A stretch of DNA of 64,000 bases from Plectrocnemia conspersa (lineage: Eukaryota > Arthropoda > Insecta > Trichoptera > Polycentropodidae): the NCBI GenBank assembly GCA_009617715.1, contig VTFK01000028.1:744001-808000 (forward strand), written 5' to 3'. The translations under genes were made by a program, and so were the position numbers. The notes under the pieces were generated by a model that saw nothing but the letters and a program-made list of their open reading frames with translations, searched no databases and was not told the DNA's origin. This document shows, in pieces, positions 35,655-48,716 of the stretch (its first letter is position 1; each line of letters begins with the position of its first letter).

Positions 35655-36789
35655 GTTTTTATAAATATTGTACTGACTAGTTGACGATCTTGACAATTTA
35701 ATTTTCTTGTAATTCTTTTCCGAATTTATTTATTTTATTTACAATTCAATCTACATATATAATATAGGCAAAATTAACAAGTTTCAAAGTATGTTCTTCA
35801 TTAATTCTCAGTAAATATAGGGAAGAATTTTTAAGAAAATTGTTACCTTAGATGAGAAATAGATTTTCAACGATTACCATACTCCAAACTCCAAAATATG
35901 CTTCGAAGTTGAGTTGGCACCCTAAAATTATGGTGGTATTCTGGAGTAATTATTCATTGATCGTTTTTTAAATAAATCGAGATTATTACATATTGTAAGA
36001 AAATTCTGAACAGACTTGGAGAAAAATTCTGAACAGACTTGTATGATAACGTGGGACCTCATAATTTTGTAAAATTAAACGAATTAGGATTTTAAATTTT
36101 GTTTTACCCTCCATATTTCTCTGTCCTTATATATTATATTATCACCTTAATAAAAATTTAGACTTATTTTTTCGAATTACAAAATTCAATAATTAGAGTG
36201 ATATTATATTATAAAAGTATTTATCGATTTTACAACCTTAAAAAATGAAGATATTAATAAACAAAGGATTCATTCTTTGGAAGATCGAAAGATAGTTTTT
36301 GCTAGTAGAGAATACTTTGATTGATAAAATTGTGGTTCAATAAAATTATAGCGTTTTAAAGTCTAGTTATTATAAAACAACATAATAAATAGTAAACTTA
36401 TGATATATTAGTAAATTATAATGTCTAGATGTGACTTATAAGTCCGCATATAATTATGGGTTATATAATTTGCAATAAAAATGTCTTCAACATGGATGAC
36501 ATTTTCATAATAATTAGCTGGGAAAAGTGAATGAATGATCATTGCGGGTCCACAAATATTATCAATTTATTTCGATATACATAAAATATCGTACCTTGAT
36601 ATTTTTTTAGATACAGTTAATATTTAATGATACGACTTTCTAGGCAATGATTATATCTTAATCACAGTGTACTAATAATATTAGATATGCCATTAAAATT
36701 AGGTTTAATTTAAAGTTTTTGAGACAGGGGAGAGTTTTATCTGTTAATATTCTGAATGCTTATTATAATGCTGTTGATTATACTGACAC

Positions 36790-37058
36790 GTTCGAAATCG
36801 AAAGTTCGAAGGCTTCGAGGGGCACCGCGCCACAGTTTGAGGACCAGTGGACGTGCGTGGTCGCAGCTCGGGCAGTTCTTCGGCGACAGTGTATCGCGGC
36901 GCTTCGACAATCGCGTCCGCGGGAGCATTACAAGCTAAAGCTTCGAAACCAACCGGTGTTGCCAGTGTTTAAACATTTTTATCAAAAAATACGTATCAGC
37001 GACAAAGTGTGAGTGTGAGTGACGGGACGCTACCGGGATTATAAACGAATGTCAACAG
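36790..37058 (+). promoter_or_regulatory. CpG-rich promoter and first-exon candidate
   Basis: The most CpG-dense segment of the window (about 55 percent GC at 36800-36940). It ends with CGAATGTCAACAG/GTAAAC, in which an ATG at 37049 opens three codons (Met-Ser-Thr) before a consensus donor at 37059, exit phase 1. This arrangement of a long CpG-rich leader, a few codons and a large first intron is common in insect regulatory genes. Which downstream exon it joins is unknown; 62200 and 61636 have compatible phase. TSS position not determined. Confidence 0.35.
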
Positions 37059-37097
37059 GTAAACTGCATTCAAATTTTATTTTATTACAGCTTCTTT

Positions 37098-37751
37098 TTA
37101 AATTATCGTTATGATCAAAAAAGTGCTTATCACACTTTGGCATTGTTTTTTTGAAGAATGTAAATTTGCTTTTTTTTTAAATAATGAAAAAAATAATGAC
37201 GAAAGTTCGTGTGAGTCAATCAAGTTTTCGGTGGCTATAAAATATAAACGAGCGTCCACGTGTGCGCGCGTTTTAATTGAAAGGCGATCAAATTGCGGTG
37301 CCGGTTCATTTATGTTATAATTGAACGGAGGCATAAACCGCGATTTAGTGGTCATGTTTTTGTAAACAGTAAAAGGACAAAGATGGATATTCACATTTTG
37401 TGTATATAATACTAAGCAAAAAGCAAAACTATTTGTGAACTTCTTGATTGATTTGGATCGCATGTTTTTTTCTACATTTTTTGATATGTTTATCAGTGCT
37501 TTCACGAAAACTTTCTTTTCTGATAATACATAATAAGCTTGCTGTAGAATTACATAGCTGAAAGAGATTTTTAAAGTATTTGTATAAAAATTGTAAGGGC
37601 AGAGTGGAATTATTATTTTATGAATACGAGAGGTAGGAATTATGTTGTTTCTCAAAAAAATACACACATCCCAGCTGAAGTTGTTCAGTAAATAATTATT
37701 AAGCAGCTTTTTTTTAATTATATAACTAAAAAAAACACTGTCTATACACAC
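37098..37751 (-). CDS. Unexplained 217-codon open frame
   Basis: The longest uninterrupted ATG frame apart from the retrotransposon. At this AT content a stop is expected every 11-14 codons, so 217 open codons are improbable by chance. The product is rich in Ile, Lys, Asn, Ser and Phe, has no clear signal peptide or catalytic motif, and I do not recognise it. Part of it (37200-37320) overlaps CpG-rich sequence, which lowers the stop rate there. It lies just downstream of, and antisense to, the putative first intron at 37059. No TATA box or A-rich tail supports it. It could be an orphan gene, a decayed element or coincidence. Confidence 0.25.
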   Translation of the reverse strand: MCIDSVFFSYIIKKKLLNNYLLNNFSWDVCIFLRNNIIPTSRIHKIIIPLCPYNFYTNTLKISFSYVILQQAYYVLSEKKVFVKALINISKNVEKNMRSKSIKKFTNSFAFCLVLYTQNVNIHLCPFTVYKNMTTKSRFMPPFNYNINEPAPQFDRLSIKTRAHVDARLYFIATENLIDSHELSSLFFSLFKKKANLHSSKKQCQSVISTFLIITII

Positions 37752-38175
37752 TGAATGTTACGGTCTTAAACAAATATTTTGGGATGTAAAAAATTAAAAT
37801 TAATCAGAATAAAAACGAGGCAATTATATCTACGAAACATATATAAGTTTTGTCACCACTTCCCGTAGTGTGCAATGTAGAAGTTAAAATTTATTAAACA
37901 TATTTTTGAAATTTGAGACTGAGAATTTAACAATGCCTTAACAAAACATAAAAATAATTTACAACACACCTTTTTATAATAAGCAACATATTGTTATTTT
38001 TATAACAGAAAATACTATTAAAATATTTCACATTACAACACTAAACCATTTATCTCAAGTACTTAAGAATACGATAAAACAACTTTAATTTTAAATATGC
38101 ACTTATATTGCTTTATAGGATGAAACACAGTTTTATGGCTCTAAATATATAATTAGACTTTATGTATTCTTCTTG

Positions 38176-38266
38176 CAATTTCCATTCTTAACCCTATTGT
38201 TGCCAATATCCGATAGAACGACTTTTCAATTCTTAATCCTATTGTTGACAAAATCCGATAGAGCGA
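38176..38266 (+). repeat. Two-copy tandem repeat of about 46 bp
   Basis: ATTCTTAACCCTATTGTTG...ATCCGATAGAACGA at 38176-38221 recurs with small changes at 38227-38266. Confidence 0.85.
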
Positions 38267-41037
38267 AAATTCCCAATATTGTCGTTATTAAAAAAATGTA
38301 AAGTATTTATTTAATTAGTAAATTATATATTTTTTTTGAACGTTCTCTTTTAATTATGTAATTTATCTATATGTATATAATATGCACAATAAATTTTTTC
38401 AATGAAAGAGTTAAGTTTGAAAAGTTTCTCAAAAAATTATATTACGATGTTAAAAATACATAAAATGTCATTTTTGTCATGGGGCCCGGAGTCATTGTCC
38501 GCGTTCGCTTTCGGCGGCATTGGTTGTTTTAATATTTGAACAATCTAAAGCTAAAAAATAGTATTTTTGTAGAAAAAGCTATCAAAAATTGTGTTTCTGT
38601 ATAAAAAAATATTTAATGTAAATAAATTTATGTCTAATTATTTTACAGATTCACAAAATAAATTAGAATTTTCTCCTCTAAATTCATTTCTAGCATACAA
38701 ACTGTATAGTTTGAAACGTTTTTATAACGTTATTATAACGTTAATGCTATATTTAAACTCTATTGAAAAAACAAGTTTAGATGCTCTATACATTTTAACC
38801 ATATTTTAGTAATGCAACTCTAGTTTTATATATTTAAAAAAAATTGATTAAAAGTCTTAATGTATGACTTTTTCACTATTTGATTCAAAGTATTTAAAAA
38901 TCTGAAATATAGTATTTTGTTGTCGCTTTTTTTTTTTTTTAAATAATTTACCAAAAATGTATTCTTTGATGGTTTTGCTCTTATTAGAGATTTATGCTAC
39001 CTATAAAAATGGACTAAACAATTAAAATATATAATATATACTATTCTGCTCTAATTTTATAGTTAAGTGTTGATATTTTCAGGATTTATATATTTTTATT
39101 AAACGTATCTGATAGTTCATAATAATATTAGTGGCCAAAAATAATAAAAAACATAATCTTTTTTATATGAAAATGAGCTTTTCATACATTATATATTTTT
39201 TAATGAAATAATTTGATCTAAATACTCAGCAACCAACAAAAAATCAATGTCAAAAAGATCAGCGTAAAATCCATGTAATAAAACCTTGTTAATATTCACA
39301 AACTAGCTCTTTCTTAGAAGCATTTGTTGATGTCCTGATTCTTGCAGTTGGTTGAATAGAAACAACATATTTTTTTTCCACAATGTTGATAAAAACAGCA
39401 ACTGCCATATAATGAAAACACATACAAATTTTGTTTCCATAAAACATTATACGTGCTTTTAAAATGCAAAAAAACCAATTTCTTAACTATCTGTATTTCA
39501 AAATATCAGTTAAAAAATACATAAGCAAGTATATGTTATATAAAGGAACGATTTATAAAATATTTGACATTTATAACTTGTATTATATAAACTATATTTA
39601 TGACGACCTTCGCTTCTGCGGTAGTATACATTTGTATAAATTCTTGGGGCTCATTTCTCATGAACCAAAATTAAAAATTCTCTACAAATTCTTGTATAAT
39701 ATTATTTTTTAAATCAACTTAAACTTTGTAAGTTGAAATTTGCTAATAATGAACATTTCATATTTTTTTTATTTAATGAACATATGTGTGATATTTACAT
39801 CCAAATGAGCAAATAAGGGATAGAATTTAGGGTAGAATTTTATACACCTCTCCACCTGTCGATTCATAAGGCATGCTTATTCTATAGCTCGTTTGATGTA
39901 TGAATAACACATAACTGTGTATAAGTATTTTATTAATTATTTTCATACCATTTAGTGGGTATTCCATTTTATTTTGAAACGGTCAAAATTTTGTATATGG
40001 CTCCGGCCTGTTCGTTTATCTGTCCGTGTATCTGTGTGTCCGTTCGTATGGATATTAAGCTGAAAACTCGTTTTTGAACAACTTTTGCTTTCGTCCATTG
40101 TGTTTGTGAATGTTTGCACGTATCCTCGAATCAAACGTGGGAGTATTCGACTTTTGCAATGTTATTGTCCTTGAGTTCAAAGATTCGCGGATGCATCGAG
40201 GATATCGATTTATAACCCTATAATTGTCGTAGTAAGGAATCGCAAGCTTTCTGTGTACATGGTTTTGTAAGCATTGAGGGGTTAATAATATACTTTTATT
40301 AATGGTAAATTTATTGTTCTTTGAAAAGAACTTGATACATTTAAAGCGACGAAGTATTTTATGTTTATTAAAGTATACTTAATACATATGATTTATAAAT
40401 AAATAATAATCCAAAAAATTAGAACTTGTCTTATAAGAGTAAATGTACTATGGTATACCATCCATAGTTTTTTTTTTAAATTTTCATTCTCCACAAGACA
40501 AACTTTTTATGTTATGATCATTGAATTATGTCAGACACTTGTCAGAGCAAAGTCAATAATATTTTATGTTGTTTTCAGAATTTGGAATATCGATTGCTCA
40601 TTTATTGACCTCAATGCATTTAAATTATATGAGTTTTTGCCATTTTGCTCGTGACATGGTAGTGTTTTGGTTTTAAGTGAATTAAAATTTAGGGTAAGAC
40701 TATAAAATTATGTTCTCGTTTTAATTTTGACTTTATTAATTTACGTATAATTTTACAATTTTATTTAAAGTTGTTTAATATAAAGTGGCTGTTTTTTTAA
40801 TAATCAAAATATGCGCAATTTACAGAAATGGTCCTTTGCAATGAATTCCCTATTTTTTAAATATTATTTTTTTGGAAATTGTGAAATCGTTAAAGGCTTT
40901 TTATAATATCGTATTACGGAAAACTAAGTAAATTTAATCTGTAGGGTAAATGCCAATGGATTAAGGGAGGATGTGGCATAATTTTTAATTTTGCTAACAG
41001 TTATTAATAAAGTATAGGATATTGCATAATTTTCCAC

Positions 41038-41071
41038 AAATGATCCACTGTTTAGCAACAGTGGATCATTT
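41038..41071. other. Perfect 15-bp hairpin with tetraloop
   Basis: AAATGATCCACTGTT pairs fully with AACAGTGGATCATTT around TAGC. No U-tract or neighbouring gene gives it a role. Confidence 0.6.
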
Positions 41072-41311
41072 TCTATATATGGTTTTAATTTCTCTACAAT
41101 CTGATTCAGCTGTAACAGTCTCGTCTGGATCGGTGAATAGTTTCTTTAGAATATCATAAAACTGTCAACATCACTTTTATCGGATGAAATCGATTTTGGA
41201 GTTAGTTTTGTCTTACTTTTGTCCTGATCTTTGCTGGTAGAGATTCTATTTATCATCGCAGGTTTCTTATGGTTTTTGAGAACTCAGACTTTTGGTCAGT
41301 TCGTGCATTTA

Positions 41312-41430
41312 AAGACGGAATAGCGTAGTGGGTAACGTCTCAGACTAGTAACTCTGAGGTTGCGGGTTCGAGCCCAAACAGCGGCGCTCCAAATTTTATT
41401 TTTATAAAAATGCGTTGTAATTAAAAAATC
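41312..41430 (+). mobile_element. tRNA-Thr-like SINE, copy 2
   Basis: Better preserved than copy 1: A box TAGCGTAGTGG, B box GGTTCGAGCCC and the CTAGTAA anticodon loop. The tail AAAAATGCGTTGTAATTAAA resembles that of copy 1. Copy 1 lies 9 kb upstream in the same orientation. Confidence 0.75.
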
Positions 41431-41530
41431 TGGCCCCAGCTGCACTGACATCTATTGATTATAAATTGTATAGCACGTAATAATTTATAATTAATAATAT
41501 ATGTGTCACCAATTAAGTTAATATTTACTT

Positions 41531-41611
41531 ATTGACTTACTCAGTTGGTATTGATTTGTCTGTTGTAACGCATTGGGCTTACGCTTGTTAGGTTACAACC
41601 TAAGATTTAAT
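41531..41611 (+). repeat. tRNA-like repeat family 2, copy 2
   Basis: TTACTCAGTTGGTA (A-box-like) followed by the hairpin GTTGTAAC/GTTACAAC enclosing GCATTGGGCTTACGC, and AAGATTTAATA at the end. Near match to 34575-34657. Confidence 0.65.
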
Positions 41612-44600
41612 ACAAATAAATTTGGGATTGATGGAGAAATATTTAACCTTTGGAGCGCGGATGGGATATATAGATAAAATTAAGAAAATCGCCAGTATTC
41701 ATTGGGCACCTTAGATGCCATGAACTGTTGAGTCTCGTAATATGGTTATTTTATATAAATTAAGACTGAAAATCACTTTTATTTATTAAACTTAAAATAA
41801 TTTATGGCATGAATTGATATTCACCACTTATTAGCAATGGTATATAAAAATACCAATCGCGGTCAAAGAGTTAAACAGTTGTTTGTAGATTAGCTGCAAC
41901 AGTATTTCTCAAATTTTTTTCATTAAGAACGAGATTATGGTTTTTCACGGGGATAATTTTCAAGGTTAATATCACTAGTAATATTTTTTTTCCAGATTGG
42001 TATTTCTCATTCTTAGAACTAATAAATTGCTAATTTTCCTTTCAATCAGTTTGTACAGTACCTATTTGTTATATTTTTTCACCTATCTTATGGCATCAAG
42101 ATGTCGTTTAACCATTGTAGAAAAAACATTTAAGTTTGAAAAGTTTTTTGTGATTTAGCTTGAACAGTGTTTTTAAATATTACTTAATAAACAGCGGATG
42201 AAGATCTTCCATAAGGCGGTATCATAAAAAGCCTTGATTAATCATCTTAATAATCGGTACGAATTTTTTTACGAAAGCAACGGCTTACAGTTCTCTAACA
42301 AACAGTACCTTCGCCAAATCCTATTGTGTTACAGTTTTTACTTTATACATTATGCAGTCTGACTGTAAATAAAAAAATATTTACTGTTGAAAACCAAATA
42401 AAAATCGGATATTAAACAATCTTATATTTCCCCTAAAATATTATTTTATATTGATAATAAATTTATATGTAATAAACATACCATCTGATTATATAACTAT
42501 AATAATCGTGTTTTATGAACATTAAAAATATTTTATAGATAATCATGATTAAGGGAATAGTTTTTAAATCGAATTATGAAAAATGCTAAAAATACTAAAC
42601 TTTCAGTTAATTTGTAATACTTTTAATACATTCTTTTAGTATCTTAATAAAGAATAGCCTCCAGACGATCAGAAAAAACGCTGTCTAGCAGTATAAAAGA
42701 ACTACACAAATTATATTAATTTTCTTATAGATATAGATATTTAATTTTTTCAAAGCCAATATATAAATATTTTTATTAATATCGGATAGATCAATGGAAA
42801 TTTTTTATAGGCACATCACCAAAAATCATGTGTAATATTAATAATAATTAATTTTCTAATAAATATGGCAGTGTGTCCAGACAACCTGTTTTGCAACTAT
42901 GCATATTAATCACAACTTAACATTGGTTTAATGTTCAAGGTCTTCGATTTTGGTTTGGAAGGTTTGATGGATCGAATCCTTATAAAAATTTTGGACAGAC
43001 TATATCCGTTTTCCTGTCGCTTGATTCATAAAAATGTATATCATATATTTTTTGAACATTTAACAAGAAATATCCGTCACTCAATATTAAATATATATTA
43101 AATCAATCAATTAAACGAAAGTATTTTAGTGTTGCGTATCGTTAAGTGACACACATACGTTTAGCATTTATACATTTTTCTCATTGCGCAAAACGCCCAT
43201 GGGCGACTTTGCGTATTGGAATTATTTATATGCGATAATAAAAAATAATGCAAGTGTTGATTGTCAGCCATAAGCGTGGTTTATATTGTTTTTTGAGAAC
43301 AAACAATCGGCAATAAAGTGGCAAACTCGATAGAAAGCACTAGTGCGTCAAGAGTTGATTGTGAGGGGAGAAATGTTTAATGATTGATAGATGAAAGTTT
43401 TTCGATTGACTTTTTATCGCCTTAAGCCAAAGTGCATTAAGAAAGATTCTCTCTTCTATTATACTAATATTACATAATAAAGGAACATTCAAATTCTGTC
43501 TGTCTCACCTCAAAAGTATATCCATCCATGCAACTATGCATTATTTGTTATTTAAAATAAATGTTTATTCAGATTGCAACTTATCTTGTAAAAAGAGAAC
43601 TTCAGCGCGCCGTTCGATTAATATTCGATTAGTATTGCAAATTGATGTGTTTATGTAACGAGATGTGTTCAACCATGCATGGTGTAATAATGAATGGTTT
43701 ATGAGGTAAAAGGGTTTTTCTTATGGGAAAAAGAGTGAACGATAGAAGTGCGTTACTCTGCAGAGATTGTGCGAATTTCGAAAGAAAACAGGAAAACCAT
43801 TCATTAGCATGCGTCAGTGGACTTGCGTTCACTGACTGGGTGTTTATGTTGCGTCTGATGAATCTCAAGGTGTTTTAACCCTTTGAGAGCCAAGTTTTAA
43901 TGAATTTCCTGATTGGCAATAACAACATACCGCATTGCTCTCCCATGTTTCTTCTCCACGGCACCAAAAAATAAATCAATAATTATTAAATTGCTGACTT
44001 ACTGGATAATTTTAATAAGTAAACTCTTTTGAAACAACTCTACTGCAGTATTTTAATTATTATTTTTTCTGGTTTAATTCTTATAAGTGAACCAGGAAAT
44101 CAGTGAAAACAGTTTGATAAACTAGTCATATAAAAATAAATATGCCTAATTTATTTAGGTAATTACCGACCGGTCATTTTGAAAGGGCAGAACTGGAAAC
44201 ATTAGTCAAACATCGGCAATAATCGTTTGTGTATATGTATATTACATTTATTTTGCCTTGATCGTGTCGAAAGTGTAAAGGTGCACTGTGCGGCCTTGAT
44301 CCCGATTTTTAAATGTATACATTAGTATAAATTTGTATATGTATATACACATATAAACGTGCCATAGATACATATTATGTATACATTTTGCGAAATAGTT
44401 ATATTTGATAGCGGATATTGTCCATTAAAAAACTTTTTTACTGCCAATGCCAATTTTACAAGCAGATTATACCATAAAACATTTACGAAAAATGTTAAAA
44501 TTGCAAAATATTATATATGTAAAAATATTTTTTTTTTGTGTAAAACTAAGCATACTTATAATTTAATATGTTAAAAGTTTGCAATTCCCATAAAATTATT

Positions 44601-45479
44601 TTTTAATTAGCGCAAAATCTCTATGCAATATGTCTATATTAACGAGCAGAGCATAGGCAGAAAAAATAGTGTGTCAACATTTATCGAATTTCTGATGATG
44701 TCATTAAATAAATATTCCCAGATAAATGTCTACGTAGATATATTCCATTTGGAATGCCGAGTCTGCATTACACAGCATTGGTAACACTGACAAAATCATT
44801 TCATTCGTCAACTTTAGCTTTAGGCGTATTATCATATATCAATACGTGTGCGTATGGATGTTTTTGCGTTGCCATTTTGCAATAAATAATATATTTTCTA
44901 AGATATGATTCACCACTTTGAAATATTAATTATAGCAATAACATTTATTTTAAGTGCCTATTATATATATTTAAATAATGACACTTAGATTCATATATAA
45001 TGCATGAAGTTAATCGAGATTGAAATATTTCAATATTATTGACTTGACTCAAATCAATTTTTATTTAGATTTATTAAGAATCTCACAATAAAACATGAAA
45101 GACATTGCCATTCTTAAGCACAATTAACAGCCACTAAGTAAGTAGTGAGACACCAGACTGACATCAAATTCTGTAAATAAGTTACATATATTTTAATAAT
45201 TATAAACTATTATTTAATAATAGTAATAAATGTCACTATGTTTGACATAGCTCGATATTTATCCGCGAGATTAGTAGAATCGAAAAAAAATCTAATATGT
45301 TATGATCAATCGAAATTATATTAGGCAATTTCGAAATTAATGTAATTTTTTAAAATTTAATTTTTAACACTCAGTCCTGTACGTACTTTGTAATATCTGT
45401 GTTGAAGCACAAATGTACTCCATATTTTGATATTAAAAAAAATTGAGCCCCATAAATTTTTGTTGCCAGATTTTTAGCA
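41612..45479. other. AT-rich sequence, nothing coding recognised
   Basis: A near-perfect palindrome CGCAAAACGCCCATGGGCG lies at 43187-43213. A moderate-GC stretch at 43600-43870 has a 79-codon minus frame without motifs or splice support. No other feature. Confidence 0.45.
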
Positions 45480-45990
45480 AGTAAACAATTTGTGGGGGAC
45501 CACACAGACCTTATTCTTTAAACTCGCTCTTCTTCTCTTCGTTACGACTACAACTAAAGATTTCCCATAAATAACACGCAAGGATTCTCCGGTGCATTGA
45601 ATGAATATTCTATGTTCCAAAACGGTCACCAGAAGACAAATAGCACCGTAGGTCAAAATTTTCCCGTACGATACGATTACAAAAGGATTGTGCAACACGA
45701 AACTCTTAAACATGGCTAAACAATACCAGAAAGCTTATTGGCTGGATCGATTAAGTAAAAAAATGCGTGTCCTTTTTAAAAAAAAGATTTTATTTCATCC
45801 ACTTTGTTCTTCAAACCTTGCTCCTTACGACTAGCGTTTATTTCGGTCGATGCAACACAAAAAATGCAGACGATATGAAAAAGTTTCCATCGGAATATTT
45901 TGCAGCAAAGCCTCCAAAGTTTAATGCTATTGAATCATTTAAAATTGATTTTTTTTATTGAAAAAACCTCACTCATTTCGGTATTACCTA
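45480..45990 (+). pseudogene. Mariner transposase relic, C-terminal half
   Basis: Plus strand. Translating from about 45660, YDYKRIVQHETLKH corresponds to the HDNARPH region around the second catalytic Asp, then FHPLCSSNLAPYD (about 45795) matches the HPPYSPDLAP-D motif with the third catalytic Asp, RLFRSMQHK matches the LFRSMQH block, and in a shifted frame NADDMKKFPSEYFAAKPPKF matches the C-terminal helix. Stops and at least one frameshift make it inactive. TATTACCTAATATG near 45985 may be the right terminal repeat. A minus-strand frame of 79 codons over the same DNA is a shadow. The 5' half was not found. Confidence 0.75.
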
Positions 45991-48716
45991 ATATGTAAAA
46001 AGGTTTTATTTAATTAATAAAAAGTCGGTGTTGTCATATACAAAAAATAAAGAACACAATCGCGTTTTCGGTGAATAAACACTGACGTCATCCATTAGCG
46101 AAATCTTCTAAATTCACAGACGTTCAGGGACGCCGTTTTTTATTTTCATTAAAAATATAATACTACAAATAAAAAAACAGATAACGGTGTGTCTGTCTGT
46201 GTGGTGTAGGAAGAAGGAGACTTTGCAACGCTTTTTCGGTGGCGAAGGCGAGACGCCAGAACCGGTTCTATGGCCAGGATGACTGGGTGAACGAGATCGC
46301 GAAGAGACCGTCGGAGATTTCATTTTTACGTTTGGCTTCCTCCCCCTCTGCTTCTTTTACTTCTCTTGCATATATACGCGAGTTCCCCTTTTGTGCGCGT
46401 TCGCAAATCCGCGCAAACGCGCGCTCTTATGGCCAAAATTTAGGCTATGGATCGTCCGGCGATGAATGAACGATAGTGAGATTTTCGCACGCCGCCATTT
46501 TTGAATCATTTCCGCTCGAAGAGTTTTATCATCAATCATACACTTTTTTAATTGAAATTTGTATCACTTTAATGATTTAACCCTTCAGTTGCCAAAATTT
46601 GATACATTTGAATGCAGAATCTAAAATGTTTTAATGGGTTGTAGAATGGACATTTGTTTCAGGAGTAAAATACATATTATGTAATAAATCGATTTTTAAA
46701 TTGTACTAATACTTCTAAAAATCTAAGAAACAAAATGTTAAAGTTTTAAAAATGACGTCTGTCGAATTTAAATAAAAATGAAATTGCATATAGATATAAA
46801 TCGATTTATTTTATCTTTATGGCAAAAAATTCATACTTGTAATACAGCAGTTTTAACCGTTTATGTGCCAAAGTAAATTTTCGTAATACGTAATTGAAAA
46901 GAAGCACATTAATATTAGTCATTGTGGTAATAATTTTAAACGTTTCTTTATATTATAGATAGATGACTTTAATATCTTAATAGTCTTGTAATATTATTTT
47001 GTAGCGTATTCGAGAGAGTCCCATATGTAGTTCTTAGCTATATGGTCGCTAACGCGACTGAGCTACGTAAGTGGCTCATGGCATTAGAAAGGTTAATACT
47101 GTTAATTTTTTATAGAACTAAAAAAAAAATAAAATCTTTATTATGAGTTATTAAATGTTTCAATATATAAATATATCAATATTTTTTTATTAAACGTATT
47201 ACGCCATATTCATTAAATTTATTAAAAATCATAATACATTTTACTTTAATCGTGTCTTTACTTGTTGTTAATTTATATGATAATGTTAATAACTTTAATA
47301 AACTTAAAAATGAACTGGATTTAATAAAACTCTTCTAGCAACATTGTATATACATTTTAAATACCATTTACATAGAAAAAAATATTAAATTGATCCAATT
47401 TAGTTATTAAAATAACTATTTTTTAAGGTCGTAAAATACCGTTTATATATAAATACCATTAAAAATTGCCATTTATAAATTTATTTTTTGTAAATATGTA
47501 TTATTAAAATACTTTCTTATGATCGATCATTATAAGTAGTTAATTCTTAAATAATTTAAGCTTGTATTTACAAGTGCAAACATGTAAAGTGTCAAAAGTA
47601 ATCATTTAATTATGTTTAGTCGCCTATGGTGCGTTATATGAATATTTAACGAGTCGTTAAGGGCTACTCATTGAAAGCAAAATAAACACACGTATTTATG
47701 TACATTTAGGTCATTCAAGAAAAAAAATATTCCCTTCAAATAGACATGTTGTTCAATAAAAGTCGTTTATATTTTTATTTTTAGGTATTATTACTGTGAA
47801 TGTTTTGGCTTAAAAAAAAAATTTATGGATTGATCAACAAAAAATTGAAAAAAAATAGTACATAAATATAATCATTGATGAATAGATGTATATTGAAGAA
47901 AATGAAGCGTGCATTAGAAAGTATATTTGCAATACTTATTAATTGAAACTTTTTTCAACGTCGTTTCTTTATTAGTAGGATTGTGATTAAATGTATTTAT
48001 GATTAGATTTCAACTCTCCCATAGTCCTATTTAATTTTATGTCGCTATTCCTTTATAACTACAAGCTTTTCCATATTGCTGTTATTAGATATTAAGTCTT
48101 TCTATTATGGAGATAATGGTTATATTTTATCTCCAAGAAACACCACATTTCAAATACAGGATTCAAGAATATGTTTATATTATTTGTCCGCTTTGACATT
48201 ATACTGTTAGTCTGTATTAGCATATATTTATATCTTTTTCTTCATGAGCTATTGATAAATATCTAAATCTGAATTTAGCAAACCATCGTTCGCATTATAA
48301 ATATTTTTCTTTACCTTCGTTGCATTATGCCTTTTATCAAATTCAATTTTTAAAATTGTCGAATATGGACTCTTTTCTATTAGTTTTATATGGAATAATG
48401 TGATAAAAAACCCTACTTTATATAATACAAACGCAAAATTAAGCACAGTGGCTTCAAAGAAAAGATAATTATGACGATATTTATGCATCAACGTAATATG
48501 TAGACTTTTTCACTCTACTGTTCTATGAATCTCTTTTTTATAACCGCAATTTTCCTGTAGCTCTTTTAATCAACAACACAATGACTTTTTAAGACTCACA
48601 CAACAAATAGTAAAATTAAAAATAAACACTGAAACTCATTAGTGCGCCAATTATTACCTTAATTATAGGTATCTTTCTGAAAGCACTAATTCGAAAAATG
48701 ATTATTTAACTTCTAG
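45991..48716. other. Sequence with one CpG island, otherwise AT-rich
   Basis: Only the island 46230-46505 stands out. From 46560 to 48716 nothing is recognised. Confidence 0.45.
46230..46505 (-). promoter_or_regulatory. CpG-rich promoter-like island with YY1/Pho-type motif
   Basis: About 50 percent GC with many CpG. On the minus strand AAAAATGGCGGC at 46502-46491 is the classical core-promoter/YY1 (Pho) motif AANATGGCGGC, and its ATG opens 17 codons to a stop. CGCGCGCTC and GCGCGTTCGC runs occur at 46395-46425. No exon-intron structure is visible, so this is inferred from composition and motif only. Confidence 0.3.

Larger units (their letters stand above)
34548..36789. other. AT-rich sequence with a SINE, a MITE and a small duplication
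   Basis: Contains the tRNA-like repeat 34575-34657, the MITE 35303-35654, a run of 15-odd G (35041-35054) and a 19-bp duplication AAAATTCTGAACAGACTTG at 36000-36043. No gene seen. Confidence 0.45.
37752..41311. other. AT-rich sequence with minor repeats
   Basis: Holds the tandem repeat 38176-38266, a pyrimidine/GT-rich low-complexity run TCTGTCCG-like at 40008-40055 and the hairpin 41038-41071. A GC-rich patch at 38478-38520 has no frame. No gene seen. Confidence 0.45.

Noticed and set aside
45474..45713. Minus-strand 79-codon hydrophobic frame (VIVSYGKILTYGAICLLV)
   Set aside because: The plus strand of the same DNA aligns with mariner transposase motifs, so the minus frame is a shadow.
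46114..46539. Overlapping frames in the CpG island at 46.2-46.5 kb
   Set aside because: Frames open on both strands because of GC content; no splice structure.
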